Origin: Chinchilla lanigera
Taxonomy: Eukaryota > Chordata > Mammalia > Rodentia > Chinchillidae
Assembly (NCBI RefSeq): GCF_000276665.1
Contig: NW_004955487.1
Span: forward strand, 6,810,104 to 6,874,103
Reading direction: 5' to 3'
Length of the DNA: 64,000 bases
A program made the translations under genes and the position numbers. Positions 44,995-56,342 of the stretch are shown in pieces; within the stretch, counting starts at the first letter, position 1, and the number at the start of each line of letters is the position of its first letter. Under the pieces are notes generated by a model that was not told where the DNA came from, ran no database searches, and saw nothing but the letters and a program-made list of their open reading frames with translations.

Positions 44995-45177
44995 GTAGCA
45001 CTGGGGACTAAACCCAAGATCTCTTTGCCCTGAGCTACACCTATCTCCAGTCCTTTATATTTTTAATTTTGAGATAGGATCTCACTAAGTCACTGAGTTG
45101 TGGCTTGCATTTATAATCCTCCTGACTCAGTCTCCCAGAGTGCTGGGATGACAGATGCGCATCCACACACCTGGCTA
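44995..45177 (-). mobile_element. B1-ID dimeric SINE, antisense
   Basis: GTAGCACTGGGGACTAAACCC, the linker TATTTTTAATTTTGAGATAGGATCTCAC, then GACTCAGTCTCCCAGAGTGCTGGGATGACAG. Confidence 0.9.
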
Positions 45178-45179
45178 TT

Positions 45180-45645
45180 TTATGCATCATTATGTCTCCT
45201 GTGCTTAGTACCACACTGGCTTTCGTCTATGTATTTATACCACAAGTTTCATGCTTACAAGAAACCCAAACTTAATGGGGGTGTCTGTAGTCTGAGTTCA
45301 TTTCTCGCTCACCAGGCAGCCCTGCAGGGGGTAGCTCAGGTCCCTGTGCTGCTTCCATTGGCCAGGGTCACTGTCCTCTGGCTGAGGGGACCCCCTGGCA
45401 TCAACTGGCAGGTGTGGGGTAGAAGTGGAGGGATGATATCCCCTCCAAAAGAGGTACAGACCCGTTCTTTTCACCCACAGTCCTGGAGCCGTACTTTGGC
45501 ACTAAACCACTGTAGGGAGTCACTGCTTCACTGTTACATCTGTGTGTTGCTGGTCCCTGCTTCAGTCCCTGCAGGGACTGTGATGGGTATGGGCATGGAA
45601 ATCAGGCTCGGGAAGGGAAAAAGTACAAATTTAAAAGACAAGGAA
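45180..45645. other. Unassigned sequence within a 195-codon open frame
   Basis: The plus-strand frame 45100-45687 begins inside the preceding SINE and ends inside the following one, so it is a chance join across two repeats. Confidence 0.5.
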
Positions 45646-45649
45646 GCCA

Positions 45650-45835
45650 GATGTGGTGGGACGTGCCTGTCATCCCAGCAATCTTAAAGACTGAGGCAGG
45701 AGAATCACAAATTCAAGCCCAGCCTGGACAACTTAGTGATGTAGCAAGACCCTGACTCCAAATTAAAGGTACAAAAGGGGTGGGGGATGGAGTTCAGTGC
45801 AAAAGCCAGGGGTGCAGTCCTCAGTAGGAGAAAAC
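45650..45835 (+). mobile_element. B1-ID dimeric SINE
   Basis: GCCAGATGTGGTGGGACGTGCCTGTCATCCCAGC, CTGACTCCAAATTAAAGG and GGGGGATGGAGTTCAGTGCAAAAGCC. Confidence 0.9.
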
Positions 45836-45839
45836 AAAC

Positions 45840-46395
45840 CGAAAACCTCGGGATTGGTGAGGAGCAGCAGAACACAGGCACCTTATAAATGACAGCTGCA
45901 GAAAGGGACGAAGGCATCACAGGCTCAGCACAGGCACACACAGGTGGACTTGTACGATGGCGGAGCAGCGAGGGCTTCACTCTCAGGATTGTGGTCTGAT
46001 TTGACCCTGGTCCTCTGCTGCGTGTAGCCTTTGAGGAAGTCCTGAGCATTGCAGCAGGGGGCGCTCCGAGGGACAGGGCAGAGATGCCTTGCAGAGCCCT
46101 GCTCCTTGGGGGCCACACACCTGGTTTTCCTTCCTTGGCACATTTCCTTTCTTAATTGCTTCACAATGGGGACAGGTGTGTGAGGGAAACACAGGTGCTC
46201 TGCCTGCATGGCAGATGCTGTGCTAAATGTGCACACAGGCAACGGGATGTAGCTTTATTCCTGGAAGTAAAGCTGCTGCTCCTGAGGACTGACACAGAAT
46301 GAGGATACAGAAGCCCTGCAGGGCCCTGCCCCCTGTGTGCTAAAGACCAAGCCATCACACAAGTCCCCAGCCAGCTGCAGTATGCGATGTGGAGT
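45840..46395. other. Unassigned sequence
   Basis: Moderate GC; overlapping frames without a family signature. Confidence 0.4.
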
Positions 46396-46397
46396 AG

Positions 46398-46922
46398 AAA
46401 AATGCAGTGTGTATTCACAAAGAAAGATTTATTACAGTAAAAGATTCATTGCCATGAATCCTCCTCAAAATCCTCCCCTCTTTGAGCACAGTCATCCCAT
46501 CATCCTTGCCACTTCCTGCAGCAGCTCTGGAGTCCGCTTTCTTGCAGGTCTTTACCAGGTATGACCAACAATACGGTGAATGCTGCTGCTGAGTGCCATC
46601 CAACAGAAAGGCAGGCTGGTAAAAACCTGACTCTGTCCTCATCCACCTTAGTCACCAGACCTGGCACTGTGCTACTTCTGGCTGTTCCCCAAAGTCAAAA
46701 AGACCATGAAAGGGAGATGTTACAAATCCATTCAGGACATGGAAGCAGCCAGGACAGTGCAGCTGAAGACCTTCAGGAAAGAGGACTCCAGAGCTGCTGC
46801 AGAAAGTGGCAAGGATGATGGGATGAGTGTGTTTGAAGTGAGGGGAGGATTGTGAAAGGATTCATGGAAATGTGTCTTTTACTGGAACAACCTTTTTCAA
46901 ACTTAGACATTCCCCATGTTTT
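46398..46922 (+). mobile_element. Fold-back mariner copy 6 (short left arm, long right arm)
   Basis: The ends AAAAATGCAGTGTGTATT and AGACATTCCCCATGTTTT are inverted. The left arm (to about 46555) has CTGCAGCAGCTCTGGAGTCC. The spacer has GTGAATGCTGCTGCTGAGTGCCATCC. The plus-strand long arm has CACCTTAGTCACCAGACCTGG, CCCCAAAGTCAAAAAGACC and GAAGACCTTCAGGAAAGAGG. One frame reads ...LQERGLQSCCRKWQG then a stop, the family's C-terminal KWQ segment; the DLAPCDF segment lies in another frame. Confidence 0.8.
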
Positions 46923-46924
46923 CT

Positions 46925-47425
46925 GATCAGGCCTTGTGTGCGGAGGAATCCACCTGGCCTTGGAGAATGAAGGTGTATTTGAGAAGATGCTATATTTGAG
47001 GAACCAAAAAATCCACTTAAGGGCTGAGGGAAAGAGGATCAGAAATGCCCCAGTGTGGCCTGAAGGGTGGGAGAGAAGAGTCAGAGGCCTTGGTAAGATG
47101 ATATTGAAGCAAAGGGTCAGCCCCAGCAGCATCACGGGATAAGGATGTCTCCAGAGCTGGCCAGCAGATCCTAGGGACAGATAGAACCTGACAGGCCCAG
47201 CCACAGGGAGGGAGAGGAAGAATGGGGTTGGATTGGGAGGCAGGTCACAGGAAGTATCCATCAGAGGATCTCAAAGCACCTTACCTTCTGTCCTGGGTCT
47301 CATGGGAGAGAGTCTCTTTGGCCACCACTTAAGAAGGGACAGTGAGAGGTAAGAGTTTCAGGTGGCCACTAGGAGAACCCATGCCAGAATCCTGCATGGC
47401 AACCAGTTCACAACCACTAGCCTCT
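46925..47425. other. Unassigned sequence
   Basis: Nothing recognised. Confidence 0.4.
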
Positions 47426-47429
47426 ACCA

Positions 47430-47685
47430 TGGTCGGGTGACTACAGTCAGCAAAATTTCACTGTGCATTTCAAAAAGTCCAGAGGAGAGGTTTTCCAGTG
47501 CTCCAACACAAAGAAATGACGAATGTTTGAGGTGATGGACATACAGTTTCAACTACTGATTCCATCATCACTCACTGCATATACACATCAAAATATCACA
47601 CAGAATAACGGACAAGTGTTTACCTCCTAATAATTATGTACAACTATTATGTATCGAGTAAAATAAATAAAAATAATTAATAACC
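47430..47685 (+). mobile_element. L1 3' UTR end
   Basis: GGGTGACTACAGTCAGCAAAATTTC, CAACACAAAGAAATGACGAATGTTTGAGGTGATGG, ACATCAAAATATCACACAG and TAATTATGTACAACTATTATG reproduce the ancient mammalian L1 3' end in order, with an A/T-rich tail. Confidence 0.9.
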
Positions 47686-47799
47686 AAAGCTTACAGCATG
47701 GGTTTTTCATATCATAAGTGTGCAAAGTGCATTTTCAGATGAGAAAATGGAATTTGGGGCAAGAAGACCTTTGCCACCATTGCACATTGAGTTCATGGC

Positions 47800-48265
47800 A
47801 GGCCCAGCGCACTGGAAGCTCAGGAGCTGCAGCTGGAGCTGGCGAGGCGGCCGGGGCAGTTGTGGAAAAGGCACATGAGAAGGGGGAGTGATCCCTCTGC
47901 CTTAGGCGCCTTCCTCCTGCTCCTCTCCTACTTCCTGGCAGCAAACGCACTTCTCAGGGAGCAGCTGGAGAGGCGCTGTAGTGAATGAGAGAGGCGGGAG
48001 GAAAACCTCGAGTCAGAAGGAAAGAACAAAAACAACAACAAAAATCAAACAGTTTCCAGACTCCAGAGCCCGGGGGGGGGGGGGACACAAAGATGGAGGG
48101 AAAGAGAAAAGGAAGAAGAAAAAAAGGACAAGAGAGGAGGAGCTAAACTCTCCAAACCCAAATCATACTCACTATCCCTCCTGGCATGCGGGAGTCTCTC
48201 CTCTCCTCCCTCCTGGCCCCTGTCTTGATCAAAGAGGGCACTGTAAGGCTTTGTCCCTTCTCCCT
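47800..48265 (+). promoter_or_regulatory. CpG-enriched, purine-rich stretch: candidate promoter and 5' exon
   Basis: GGCGAGGCGGCCGGGG, TTAGGCGCC, AACGCAC, GAGAGGCGCTG, GGCGGGAGG and CTCGAG give a local CpG rise within AT-rich repeats. It is followed by a G run of about 13 (48070-48083) and a purine-rich tract (48085-48145), and at about 48269 AAGTAAGAAG fits a splice donor. Frames here (71 and 108 codons) match no family. The layout fits a first exon of a non-coding or 5' UTR type, but nothing else supports transcription. Confidence 0.3.
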
Positions 48266-48287
48266 CAAGTAAGAAGTGATGATTTTA

Positions 48288-48803
48288 AAAATACATTGAA
48301 TGTTTAAGTTTTTAAAAATTTATTACAGGATAAGATGCTTTGGCATGAATCTCCCTCAAAATCTCCCCCTCACTTCCAGCACAGCCAGTCATTCTCAGCG
48401 ATTTCTGCAGCAGCTCTGGAGTCTTCTTTCCTGAGTGTCCTTAGTTTTGTGGTCCTGCCAACCTCAATATCCGGGTTGGATTCAAAACGTCTCCCTTTTA
48501 TGATCACCTTGACTTTGGGGAAGAGCCAGGAGTCACACGGTGCCAGATCTTATGAAGAAGGTAAAAGAGGACAGAGTGTCATGTTTTTACTTTACAGAAA
48601 CTGCCATAAACATTTGATCAACAAGGTGAGATAAAAACACAGTGGATATTTAAATTATTAAAAATTATAGTCAAAGTCACATTGCCATGAAAGCCTCTCA
48701 ACAGACTCCCCCTTGCTTGGAACACACTTATTCCTTTGTTCTTGGCAATGTGACTTTGCCCTTCCTAAGTCTTTTTAGAGTAAACATTCCTTGTGTACTG
48801 TAT
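48288..48803 (-). mobile_element. Fold-back mariner copy 7, compound type (long arm plus nested small palindrome)
   Basis: The long minus-strand arm is 48288-48600: ATACATTGAATGTTTAAG, CTGCAGCAGCTCTGGAGTC, TTGACTTTGGGGAAGAGCCAGG and CAGAGTGTCATGTTTTTAC. At 48634 a second copy of the element end starts (CAGTGGATATTTAAATT, GTCACATTGCCATGAAAGCC, ACACTTATTCC) and turns directly into the opposite end (GGCAATGTGACTTTGCCC ... TAAACATTCCTTGTGTACTG). This is the layout seen at 11989-12622. Confidence 0.7.
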
Positions 48804-48804
48804 T

Positions 48805-50150
48805 TCTTTCACTCTGTGTAAGTCATAAGAACCTGGCAAGCTTCACAGAGTCTGGACCTGCCCTTGCCTTTCCTCTATTCCAGTCTGTATTACTTGAAGC
48901 TGAAGGTCTCCAGGCTCCATCTCTGCTGGTTTGGGGCTCCAGTCGGCCAAAGCATGTCTTAGAAGATCACACAGAGATGGGAAGCCAGAGGAAAGACAAA
49001 GGCATAAGGTCTTCTCTTTCCCTCTCCACTCCAGCCTCAGAACAGCTTTTCTGTGTGGGTAGGGTTGGCACAGCCCTCCTGGCTTTCACATTTCCTTTGT
49101 CCTGTGATCTGATTATCTATCACCAATGCAGCTAATTCCTTGGACTAAATTCTTCCTGTTTTAAATACTTACAGCAGGTCCTGTGTTTGAATGACACCCG
49201 AGCATACTTTTAAACAATATGAAGCCATGCATTCTAAAGATCTGGAAACAACACATGACAAGATTCAATTTTTAAAATACCTGCCTTCAAGGCAGGCTCT
49301 GTTTCAGATGTATAATTGAACAGGAAGAAAATCATGTGAATAGAAGTCAGAGTGTTCACAGGCAGAAAGGTCATTTTGAAAGGAGAATTGTTCCGTTTCC
49401 CTAAAAGTTTTTACAATGACTTAAGACACATTACCGTCCACCAAGTTCATCAATATTTAATTTTCTTCTAAAAATTGCACTGGGATTAGCATTACAAAGA
49501 AAACAGCCTTTTATTTCAAGGAAAAACATATCTCTATCATATGGCTGTTTTATCTGGTAGCTCAGCTAGCATAGCTGAGTGAGGAAAAGTTATTTGTACG
49601 AATAACAGATATCCTTTTTTGGGATCTAGCCCCTCACTACTTCCACAAACTGAACCTCCTTTTATCAGCAGGAAGGCAGAGTACATAAAACTTTGCAACA
49701 GCAGGCGATGTTCCCTAATGTTTGGCTAATCTTTTTGTGTTCTCAAGGGAAGGTAATGGAAGAATTTTAATAGCAGGGGTTATGTGAATTTCTCTGGTGA
49801 TGACTTGGGCCAGCTAACACTTTGCAAAATACTGTGAGCAAGGACCTAGGAGTACATCCAGCCTCCCTTTGCTGCTCAATTCAGAACCAATTTGTAGCTA
49901 TCTCCTAAGTGCTAAGCTTTAATAGATATGCTCTTAATAATTAATCCTTTCCTTAAAGTGCTTTGATTTTTCTGATTCATGTTCAGCTAAGTATAAATTT
50001 GGCGACCCAAAGCCTATTATACCAACACAGAATGGCAATGCTAGGGGGTTGTAGGCTCCAGTCCTGAGACTCAGGGGAAGAGGGCAGGCAAATGTGTTCC
50101 TTAAAGAAGACTAGAGATGCATTCAGCGCACATTAAAATATCCACCGGTG
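48805..50150. other. Unassigned sequence
   Basis: Nothing recognised; AT-rich from 49140. Confidence 0.4.
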
Positions 50151-50154
50151 CGGA

Positions 50155-50400
50155 TCACTGGATGCCCTGCCTATTTCCCCTGCATAGGTGTGAGCCTCTT
50201 GCTTATGCGGTTGCTTCCACCCCTTGACCTCGCTACTCATCTGTTCAGATGCAGCTGTTACCTCCTCCAGGAAACCTTCCTTGACTCCTGCTTTGCCCCA
50301 GGTTTGCACTTTTAAAGCCCATCCTCTGCTTTCCCTTAGCTGCAGCCCCTGCGGAACACAAACTCTGACTCTCTGAGTTGAGTGCACAGCCTGAATAGCT
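50155..50400 (+). mobile_element. L2 LINE fragment
   Basis: CTCATCTGTTCAGATGCAGCTGTTACCTCCTCCAGGAAACCTTCCTTGACTCCTGC is close to the L2 3'-region landmark (tcagctcaaatgtcacctcctccaggaagccttccctgac). Confidence 0.7.
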
Positions 50401-50404
50401 TCTG

Positions 50405-51250
50405 TGGCTTCTTCAGAGCTGAGCTTAGCAGCTCTGCAGAGCAGATCTGCTAAAATTCAAAGTTCAGATCATGCCTTGAGCCAAACTACGAAGGCAGGCG
50501 TCCCCTCAGCCCTGCGCTTCAAGTCTATTGCAGTCCACAGCTGAATGTTCATCTGATGTCTGCACATTGGTCGCCTGTGTGCCAACGCTGTTTGCATTGT
50601 TCCTTTCTTTTTTGGCTCTCTTCCTGAAAGAATTACGCAATTAGCCCTCCCCTCCCCTCCTCCTCCCTCTTCCTCCTGCGGGGCACAGTACCTCCAGCAG
50701 GAAAAGCTATGAATGCAGAGAGCTGGCACTGCAGGATCCTGTTACTAATTCAATGCATGCATACCTTTCCCTGCTTCCTGCAGACTTGCATTTTCTTGAG
50801 ACTGGCAAAGCCAAATCTGCCTTCCTCTCTTTTCCTTGCAGAAAGTAGTCCTGGGTACCCGAAAAGGTATTAGGGGCTCAGTTGGACCTGCTCCATCCTT
50901 CATGGGAACAGAATCCACAATAGAAGGTCCATCTGGTCTAGAAAAGGCTCCATCACCAGCTCCTTGTGTAACTCAGCTGCTTTCCTTCTAAAATAAGATC
51001 TGTACGAACGATGGACTCCTGTTTGTGTAAGATGATGGGCCCCAGACTCTGAGCCCCAGGGCGGGCATGACTATAGAAAACATTTTGTTTCAAATTATTA
51101 TGAATTGAATATGTCCCCTCCATTCATATGTTTAAGTCCTAACCCCTAGTACTTCAGAGCCTGTGGTCTTATTTGGAGATAGAGTTGTGCCCTAACCTGA
51201 TATGACTGGGGTCTTTACTTATTTAGTTATTCATTTATTTAGTTAGTTAC
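50405..51250. other. Unassigned sequence with a C-rich tract
   Basis: CCCTCCCCTCCCCTCCTCC at 50645-50664 is a pyrimidine tract whose complement could form a G-quadruplex. Otherwise nothing recognised. Confidence 0.45.
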
Positions 51251-51256
51251 TTATTT

Positions 51257-51420
51257 TTTGTATTGGGGATTGAAGTCAGGCTGTTTGCACTGAGGTACAA
51301 CCCCAGCACCCTCTTCCTTTTTTCTCCCTAAGTTGCTTGGTAGCCCAGACTGTGCTCTAACTTGTGATCCTCCTGCTTTAGCCTCCCAGAGTGCTTGAAT
51401 GACAGGCATGTGCCTGCATT
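51257..51420 (-). mobile_element. B1-ID dimeric SINE, antisense
   Basis: TTGTATTGGGGATTGAAGTCAGG, GAGGTACAACCCCAGCACCC, then GATCCTCCTGCTTTAGCCTCCCAGAGTGC. Borders the MER2 that follows. Confidence 0.85.
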
Positions 51421-51429
51421 TATGATGAT

Positions 51430-51750
51430 GAGTTTTCCCTGGTACCTCTGGAGGGTCATTTCCAGGACTCCCATGGTTACCAACATTCTGAATGCTCCAG
51501 TCCCTAGCATGAAATGGCATGGTCATTTTACAGACCCTATCCATACCCTCCTGTGTACTTTAAGTCATATACAGATTACCCACCATACCGACACAATGCA
51601 AATGCTATGTAAATAACTGCTCTGTTCTGTTGCTGAGGGCATCATGATAAGAAAAATGTCCTTACATGCTCTTTTTGCCCCTGAAAATTTCAATGCATGG
51701 CTGGCTGAATCTGCAGATGCCAAATATGTGGATGTGGAAGGCAGACTGTG
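51430..51750 (+). mobile_element. MER2 (pogo/Tigger-type, non-autonomous)
   Basis: CCTGGTACCTCTGGAGGGTCATTTCCAGGAC, GCATGAAATGGCATGGTCATTTTA, ATGCAAATGCTATGTAAATAACTGC, TGGCTGGCTGAATCTGCAGATGCC and the end GTGGAAGGCAGACTGTG follow the MER2 consensus in order. Almost full length. Confidence 0.8.
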
Positions 51751-51809
51751 TCTGGAGCATCTCTCTTCTCCAGCCCACTGAGGTTTTAGGAACTGGACCT
51801 GGTCCTCAC

Positions 51810-51885
51810 TCAGATCTGTGGCACCAGCACTTAATCCGGCACCTGGTGCATAGTAGCTGCTCAGCAAATGTGCGTTGGATAAACA
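51810..51885 (+). mobile_element. L2 3' terminus
   Basis: GGCACCTGGTGCATAGTAGCTGCTCAGCAAATGTGCGTTGGATAAAC follows the L2 end (gcctggcacatagtaggtgctcaataaatgtttgttgaatga). Confidence 0.75.
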
Positions 51886-51889
51886 TGCA

Positions 51890-52738
51890 AATTGTATTAA
51901 TGGATATTTACTACTGTTTTGCAGTTTACAAAGTGTTTTCCAAGGCACATAGTAGGAGGAGAAGGGAAAGAAAGAGCATGCAATGTCAGAGCTACTCTGC
52001 CCAGGGCTTCTGCCAACTCTGACTAGATTTAAAATGAGTTACTGCTCTCTGAGACCTTCAATGGAAATGAAGCTGTTAGGGGACTGCAGAGGTTTTGCAT
52101 TGGAACAAAGAAAGGCAAATTTCATTTACTGTGGTCCGGAGAGGGGCCTGCTCCACCCTGGTGCAATTTGATGGACATGCTACCTTCACAGGTCAAGCAG
52201 GGTTCTAAATGTCAGCAGCTGCAAGGCTAGACTTCACAGTGGACAGAGATGTGGCCCTGGTGTTTGCCTGGGGCCCACAGGCCTCTTTCCTCAACAGGCA
52301 TAACCTGAAACAACTTCCGGTCTGCATGCTGTTATCTAAAGCACTGCCTGGACTGTTTGGATGGGGAAGCCACGTGGATGTGAGGAGGAAGAAGCAGCAA
52401 GAGAGCTGGCTTCCGGGCAGCTTCCTGAGTAGGACTTCCATGCTCAGGGCCCTGGCAAGGCTGATGGACCAGGCTGGAAAGAGCATTCTGCCAGTTCTGC
52501 CTACTGTCCACTACGCTCCAGCTCCCGACATGCACTCTGGTGGCTGCAGGTCTAAGTAGTGATGGCCTAAAACAACACACGGTCTCCCCAGTTCCAACTC
52601 TAGCATTGCTCCCGGCCATTTCCTTCTGTCTGTTTCACTCCCGCTTCTATTCTGCTTTCTCTGCAACACTCACAACTCCCTTCTGGACACCCTTTTGGCT
52701 CCGATGCGCATCAACAACTGGACTTCATAGTAGCAGCC
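51890..52738. other. Unassigned, moderate-GC sequence
   Basis: Opposed frames of about 95-116 codons overlap each other (52209-52559 plus; 52332-52619 minus). Neither has a recognisable domain, and overlap on opposite strands argues for composition bias rather than coding. Confidence 0.4.
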
Positions 52739-52740
52739 TA

Positions 52741-52808
52741 GGGCTGGGGATGTAGCTCAGTGGTGGAGCGTTTGCCTTGGCTTCCTTGCTCAGTACTGCA
52801 AACCAAAA
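52741..52808 (+). mobile_element. ID SINE (monomer)
   Basis: GGGCTGGGGATGTAGCTCAG then TGGTGGAGCGTTTGCC is the canonical ID body with its tRNA A-box. It ends in a short A-rich AAACCAAAAC tail; the 3' part (CTCAGTACTGCAAACC) is variant. Confidence 0.9.
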
Positions 52809-52811
52809 CAG

Positions 52812-54070
52812 AACACCCAGCACAAAAAACAAACCTCTCCATTCAGCAGTCAGGGCTCCTTCCCTGCCTCCCAGGCCCCGCCTCCCCTGTCTGCTTCAGT
52901 GGGCCTAGGGGCACTTCTGCCAGTCTTATCTGGTGGCTTCCTGTTGAAGCCACAGGTAAGACCTGCCCCAGTTGCACTGAGCAAGGAGCTTGTCTCCACA
53001 TTCCAGCCCAACCCGCCACTGTGTGCCAGAAGACAGGTCCATTTCCAAGATGCTGCCCTCCCACCAGTATCATCCCAGGCTCACAGCCTCACTCCCCAAA
53101 CCTGTCGCCTCCATGCATATGAAACCTGGGGCTCCCTTTGAACCCCTCTTTCTCTTAGAATAGCTGACATGAATTTCTTGTAGGAAAGCTTCATGGGTCT
53201 GGATTCCTGACTTCACCCTCATCTCCTTTCATTGCTTTGCCCTCCACTATTCTTTTTCATTTCTAATTTTAAAAATTCTCAACTCCTTAGGAAGAATGGA
53301 TGAAAATGAGTGAATAAATTAAAGTATTAGATTCACCCAAACAAGGACTATCTGTAACAGTGAAATATGTTCTCTGTTCTAGATGAGGTCTCTGAGATGA
53401 GAATTAATCCGGGGGTTTTCATGCCTCTGGAATGCATCAGGCAATGAAGCGTTTAAATTTATCTGGAAACACAGATCAGCACAGGTGGAGAATACCAGAG
53501 GTTTCCTCATCTCACATTTGCATTGTGGAGATAGGAATATAAAACCCAGAGGGGGACATTCACCCCAAAGTCATGCACAAAAATGCATCAAAGATAACAC
53601 CTCATATTCAATAATCTATTTACTTCTTTACTGAGTACCTAATACATAACCAAAACTGGTTGAAAGAATGGATTTTGGATGTAGACATCCCTGGATATAA
53701 ACACCTTTTCCACCCTCTTCTATTGCTCTCCTTTCTCTTTCTGTCTCTGTCTCTCTGTCTCTCTGTCTCTCTCTATATCAAGTGTAAAAACTTTGGAGCA
53801 GATGCTAAGATATTGTTAGCTCCTAATCCTGTAGTTTATACTATGATTCTAGGTTATCCTGACTTGCTCTTTTTCCTTTATAACCTTTGTATCCTTTGAC
53901 AATCTATCTCATGGCCACCCCTGCCCAAATTTCTGCCCTTGAATCAACTCATCCATTAAAGTAACATCATTGGTCTTAGGGGCATGGTGTGAGGAGAAGC
54001 TTTGATTTTATTTTAATAGGCATTTTACTCTCAAGAAAATGAAAATACATCATGCAGTGGTACTCCTTCA
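52812..54070. other. Unassigned sequence with a TCTG/TC tract
   Basis: TCTGTCTCTGTCTCTCTGTCTC low-complexity tract at 53733-53776. A possible MIR trace at 53655-53700 (TTTTGGATGTAGACATCCCTGG). Otherwise nothing. Confidence 0.45.
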
Positions 54071-54079
54071 GTTGAGTGA

Positions 54080-54262
54080 GAGGAGAAATACCCATGTCAT
54101 CCCAGCACTCTGGGAGGCTGAGGCAGGAGGATCACAAGTTCAAGCCCAGCTTGGCCAATTTAGTGACTTAGGACCCTGTCTAAAAGTAAAGAAATAAGAG
54201 CTAGGATACAGCTCAGTGAAATGGCTCTGGGTCCAATCCCCAGTACACAGAAAAAGTGAGAT
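54080..54262 (+). mobile_element. B1-ID dimeric SINE
   Basis: GTCATCCCAGCACTCTGGGAGGCTGAGGCAGG, GACCCTGTCTAAAAGTAAAG and GAGCTAGGATACAGCTCAGTGAAATGGCTC. Confidence 0.9.
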
Positions 54263-54264
54263 AA

Positions 54265-54848
54265 ATAACAAAAGATGTAGTCAGGCATACACTGGCTGCA
54301 CACCGCGGGCCTCAGGAACCCCCTGTTCTCACCCATGGGTGGCAGCAGTTACCTGAGGAACAAATTGGGCAGCACGGGGTGATGGGAGCGATGAACAGAA
54401 CAGATGCCGCTTGTGTTCCGCACAGATGGCAGCTTTTCCCAGACATTTTGTTTTCTGTAGCCCTAAAGTCTTCCTGATATTTCAGATTCATGCTGTGACT
54501 TTTTAGTGGGATGAAATTACAGCAGCTCAAAATTATATCAATAATTATATTCCACTCAGATGAGAATGGCGATGTATTCCAAGATGCTAGCAGGACCTCT
54601 AGCAGCAGTCCGGAAAGCAATTTCTTCATGCCAAATAATTAGATAAAGTACTTTCACAAGGGATTTGAAGGAGAAGCGGAGGAGGGACTCCGACCTGAGT
54701 AACTGCATCTCTGCCATAGACCAGCTTTGTGCTCAAGGGTTAAGGCCTTGCAGCCTCAGTATCTTCACTTGTAAGTTACAAATACTAACAGCATGTTCAC
54801 TTCATAGGACCACACTGATTGAATAAGAAATATATTTGTACATATATT
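54265..54848. other. Unassigned sequence
   Basis: The 105-codon minus-strand frame 54312-54629 matches no family. A MIR-like trace lies at 54735-54830. Confidence 0.4.
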
Positions 54849-54851
54849 AAA

Positions 54852-55022
54852 AGGAAATCCCAATGCTCTGGGAAGTGGGGCAAGAGAATCAACTGTTCAA
54901 ATCCAGCTTGGGCAATTTAGTGATTAGGAAAGCCCTGTCTCAAAATAGAATTATTTTTTTAAAAGCTGGGGAAGTAGCTCAGTGCAAAGGTCCTGGGTTC
55001 CACCGCCATTACTGAAAAAAGA
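54852..55022 (+). mobile_element. B1-ID dimeric SINE
   Basis: AATCCCAATGCTCTGGGAAGTGG, AGCCCTGTCTCAAAATAGAATT and GCTGGGGAAGTAGCTCAGTGCAAAGGTCC. Confidence 0.9.
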
Positions 55023-55024
55023 AA

Positions 55025-56338
55025 AAGAATATCACAAGGAGATCAGAAAAATTCACAAAATAAAAATCAGAATTCTTAATTGGAGCTCCCTGCTAACTAC
55101 CTGTGTAAGAGTTTAGATTATTTGAAAAACTTTAATGTTATTTTCCCTCTTCACAGGAGGAGACTCCCAAGCAGTATCTTACTTTGGTCAAGATGCAACA
55201 TGAAATCAGAAGTTGGGTTTAACAACAATAGTAGTGGGCTGGTATTCTTGTGCCTCTGTTACTGCCTTGAGCCAAACCCACCCTGACTGGCCTTCCGATT
55301 CCCAGGTGAAGACCAGAGATACTTAAATGAGAGCCCAGCCTCTATATATTGATCCTGCAGAACTCCTACCAGTATGTTTAAACACTTAGAAACATTTTTA
55401 AGCAGCAAACAGGCACCCAGCCAACCTCCACAGCCCCAGAGTGGAAAGATTTTGGCTTAGGCCACTGAGCTTTCCAGTGATGTGGTAAACAATAATTTTG
55501 TGATATTAACTAAGACATCAGTTCTCTATTTAGAGTAACTGTAGAGCTCAGTTTACTCAGCACAGACCTAGTTGATGCTTATTTTAGTCTCATCTGCTTT
55601 GCATTTTCCTTTTTTAAAGAGTATTACAATTATTTATTGCACTGAAATGAGCTATGTTGGGTTTGAGAAAACCTGACTGCACTTGGAACTTTTTTCATCT
55701 ATATGGTGCAGCAGGCACAGTCAAATAAGACCCCATTTGAACAATGATTAAATCTGAAAGATGAGCAAAATGAACACATCTCTCTTTTCTTGACAGACTG
55801 TAACTAACATTTGTCTTTCAAGGACAGCATGTCAGGGAACTCAGATATGCTCAAACACTGCCCCCAGACAGAGCAGACTCTTTCTGCTCTTGAGAAGTTA
55901 TGGGAGAAGTATTTGAAACTGCAGTTTTCAACCATCTGATAAACTGTCCAACTGTATCAGGGTCATCCAGAAGCCAACTGGCTTTATAGTTCTTAAACCA
56001 TGAGTAGGGGAGGTAGGCAGGAAGCAAGCAAAATATATGTTAGCTGTATATGACCTATGTGCAGGAAACAGTCTCTGAAACCCTCCCTGAAAGTGTTTCC
56101 AGAGAAGACAATGCCATTTATTATGTATCTAATGTAAATCTACATCTATTTTTAAATTATTTTATTTTGTAGCAATTTTCCTTTTCCATTAATTATATGG
56201 GCATCAAAGAACTTTTTTCAAAGCATAAAATTCCATTTTTCAAGGTCAATTATGAGGTTGCACAAAATGTTTGTGCACATTTACCTTCTACCACAGATGT
56301 TATTGGGATGTCACTAACCATAAGAAAACTAAAAGATT
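55025..56338. other. Unassigned sequence
   Basis: Nothing recognised; AT-rich from 56100. Confidence 0.4.
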
Positions 56339-56342
56339 AACT

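Noticed and set aside
45100..45687. 195-codon plus-strand open frame
   Set aside because: Starts inside one B1-ID SINE and ends inside another, so it is a composite of repeats.
46773..47261. 162-codon minus-strand open frame
   Set aside because: Overlaps the end of fold-back mariner copy 6 on the wrong strand; no family signature.
56256..56300. MADE1-like mariner end (GAGGTTGCACAAAATGTTTGTGCAC)
   Set aside because: Only a weak resemblance to the 'ttaggttggtgcaaaagtaattg' terminus, with no inverted partner at the right distance.
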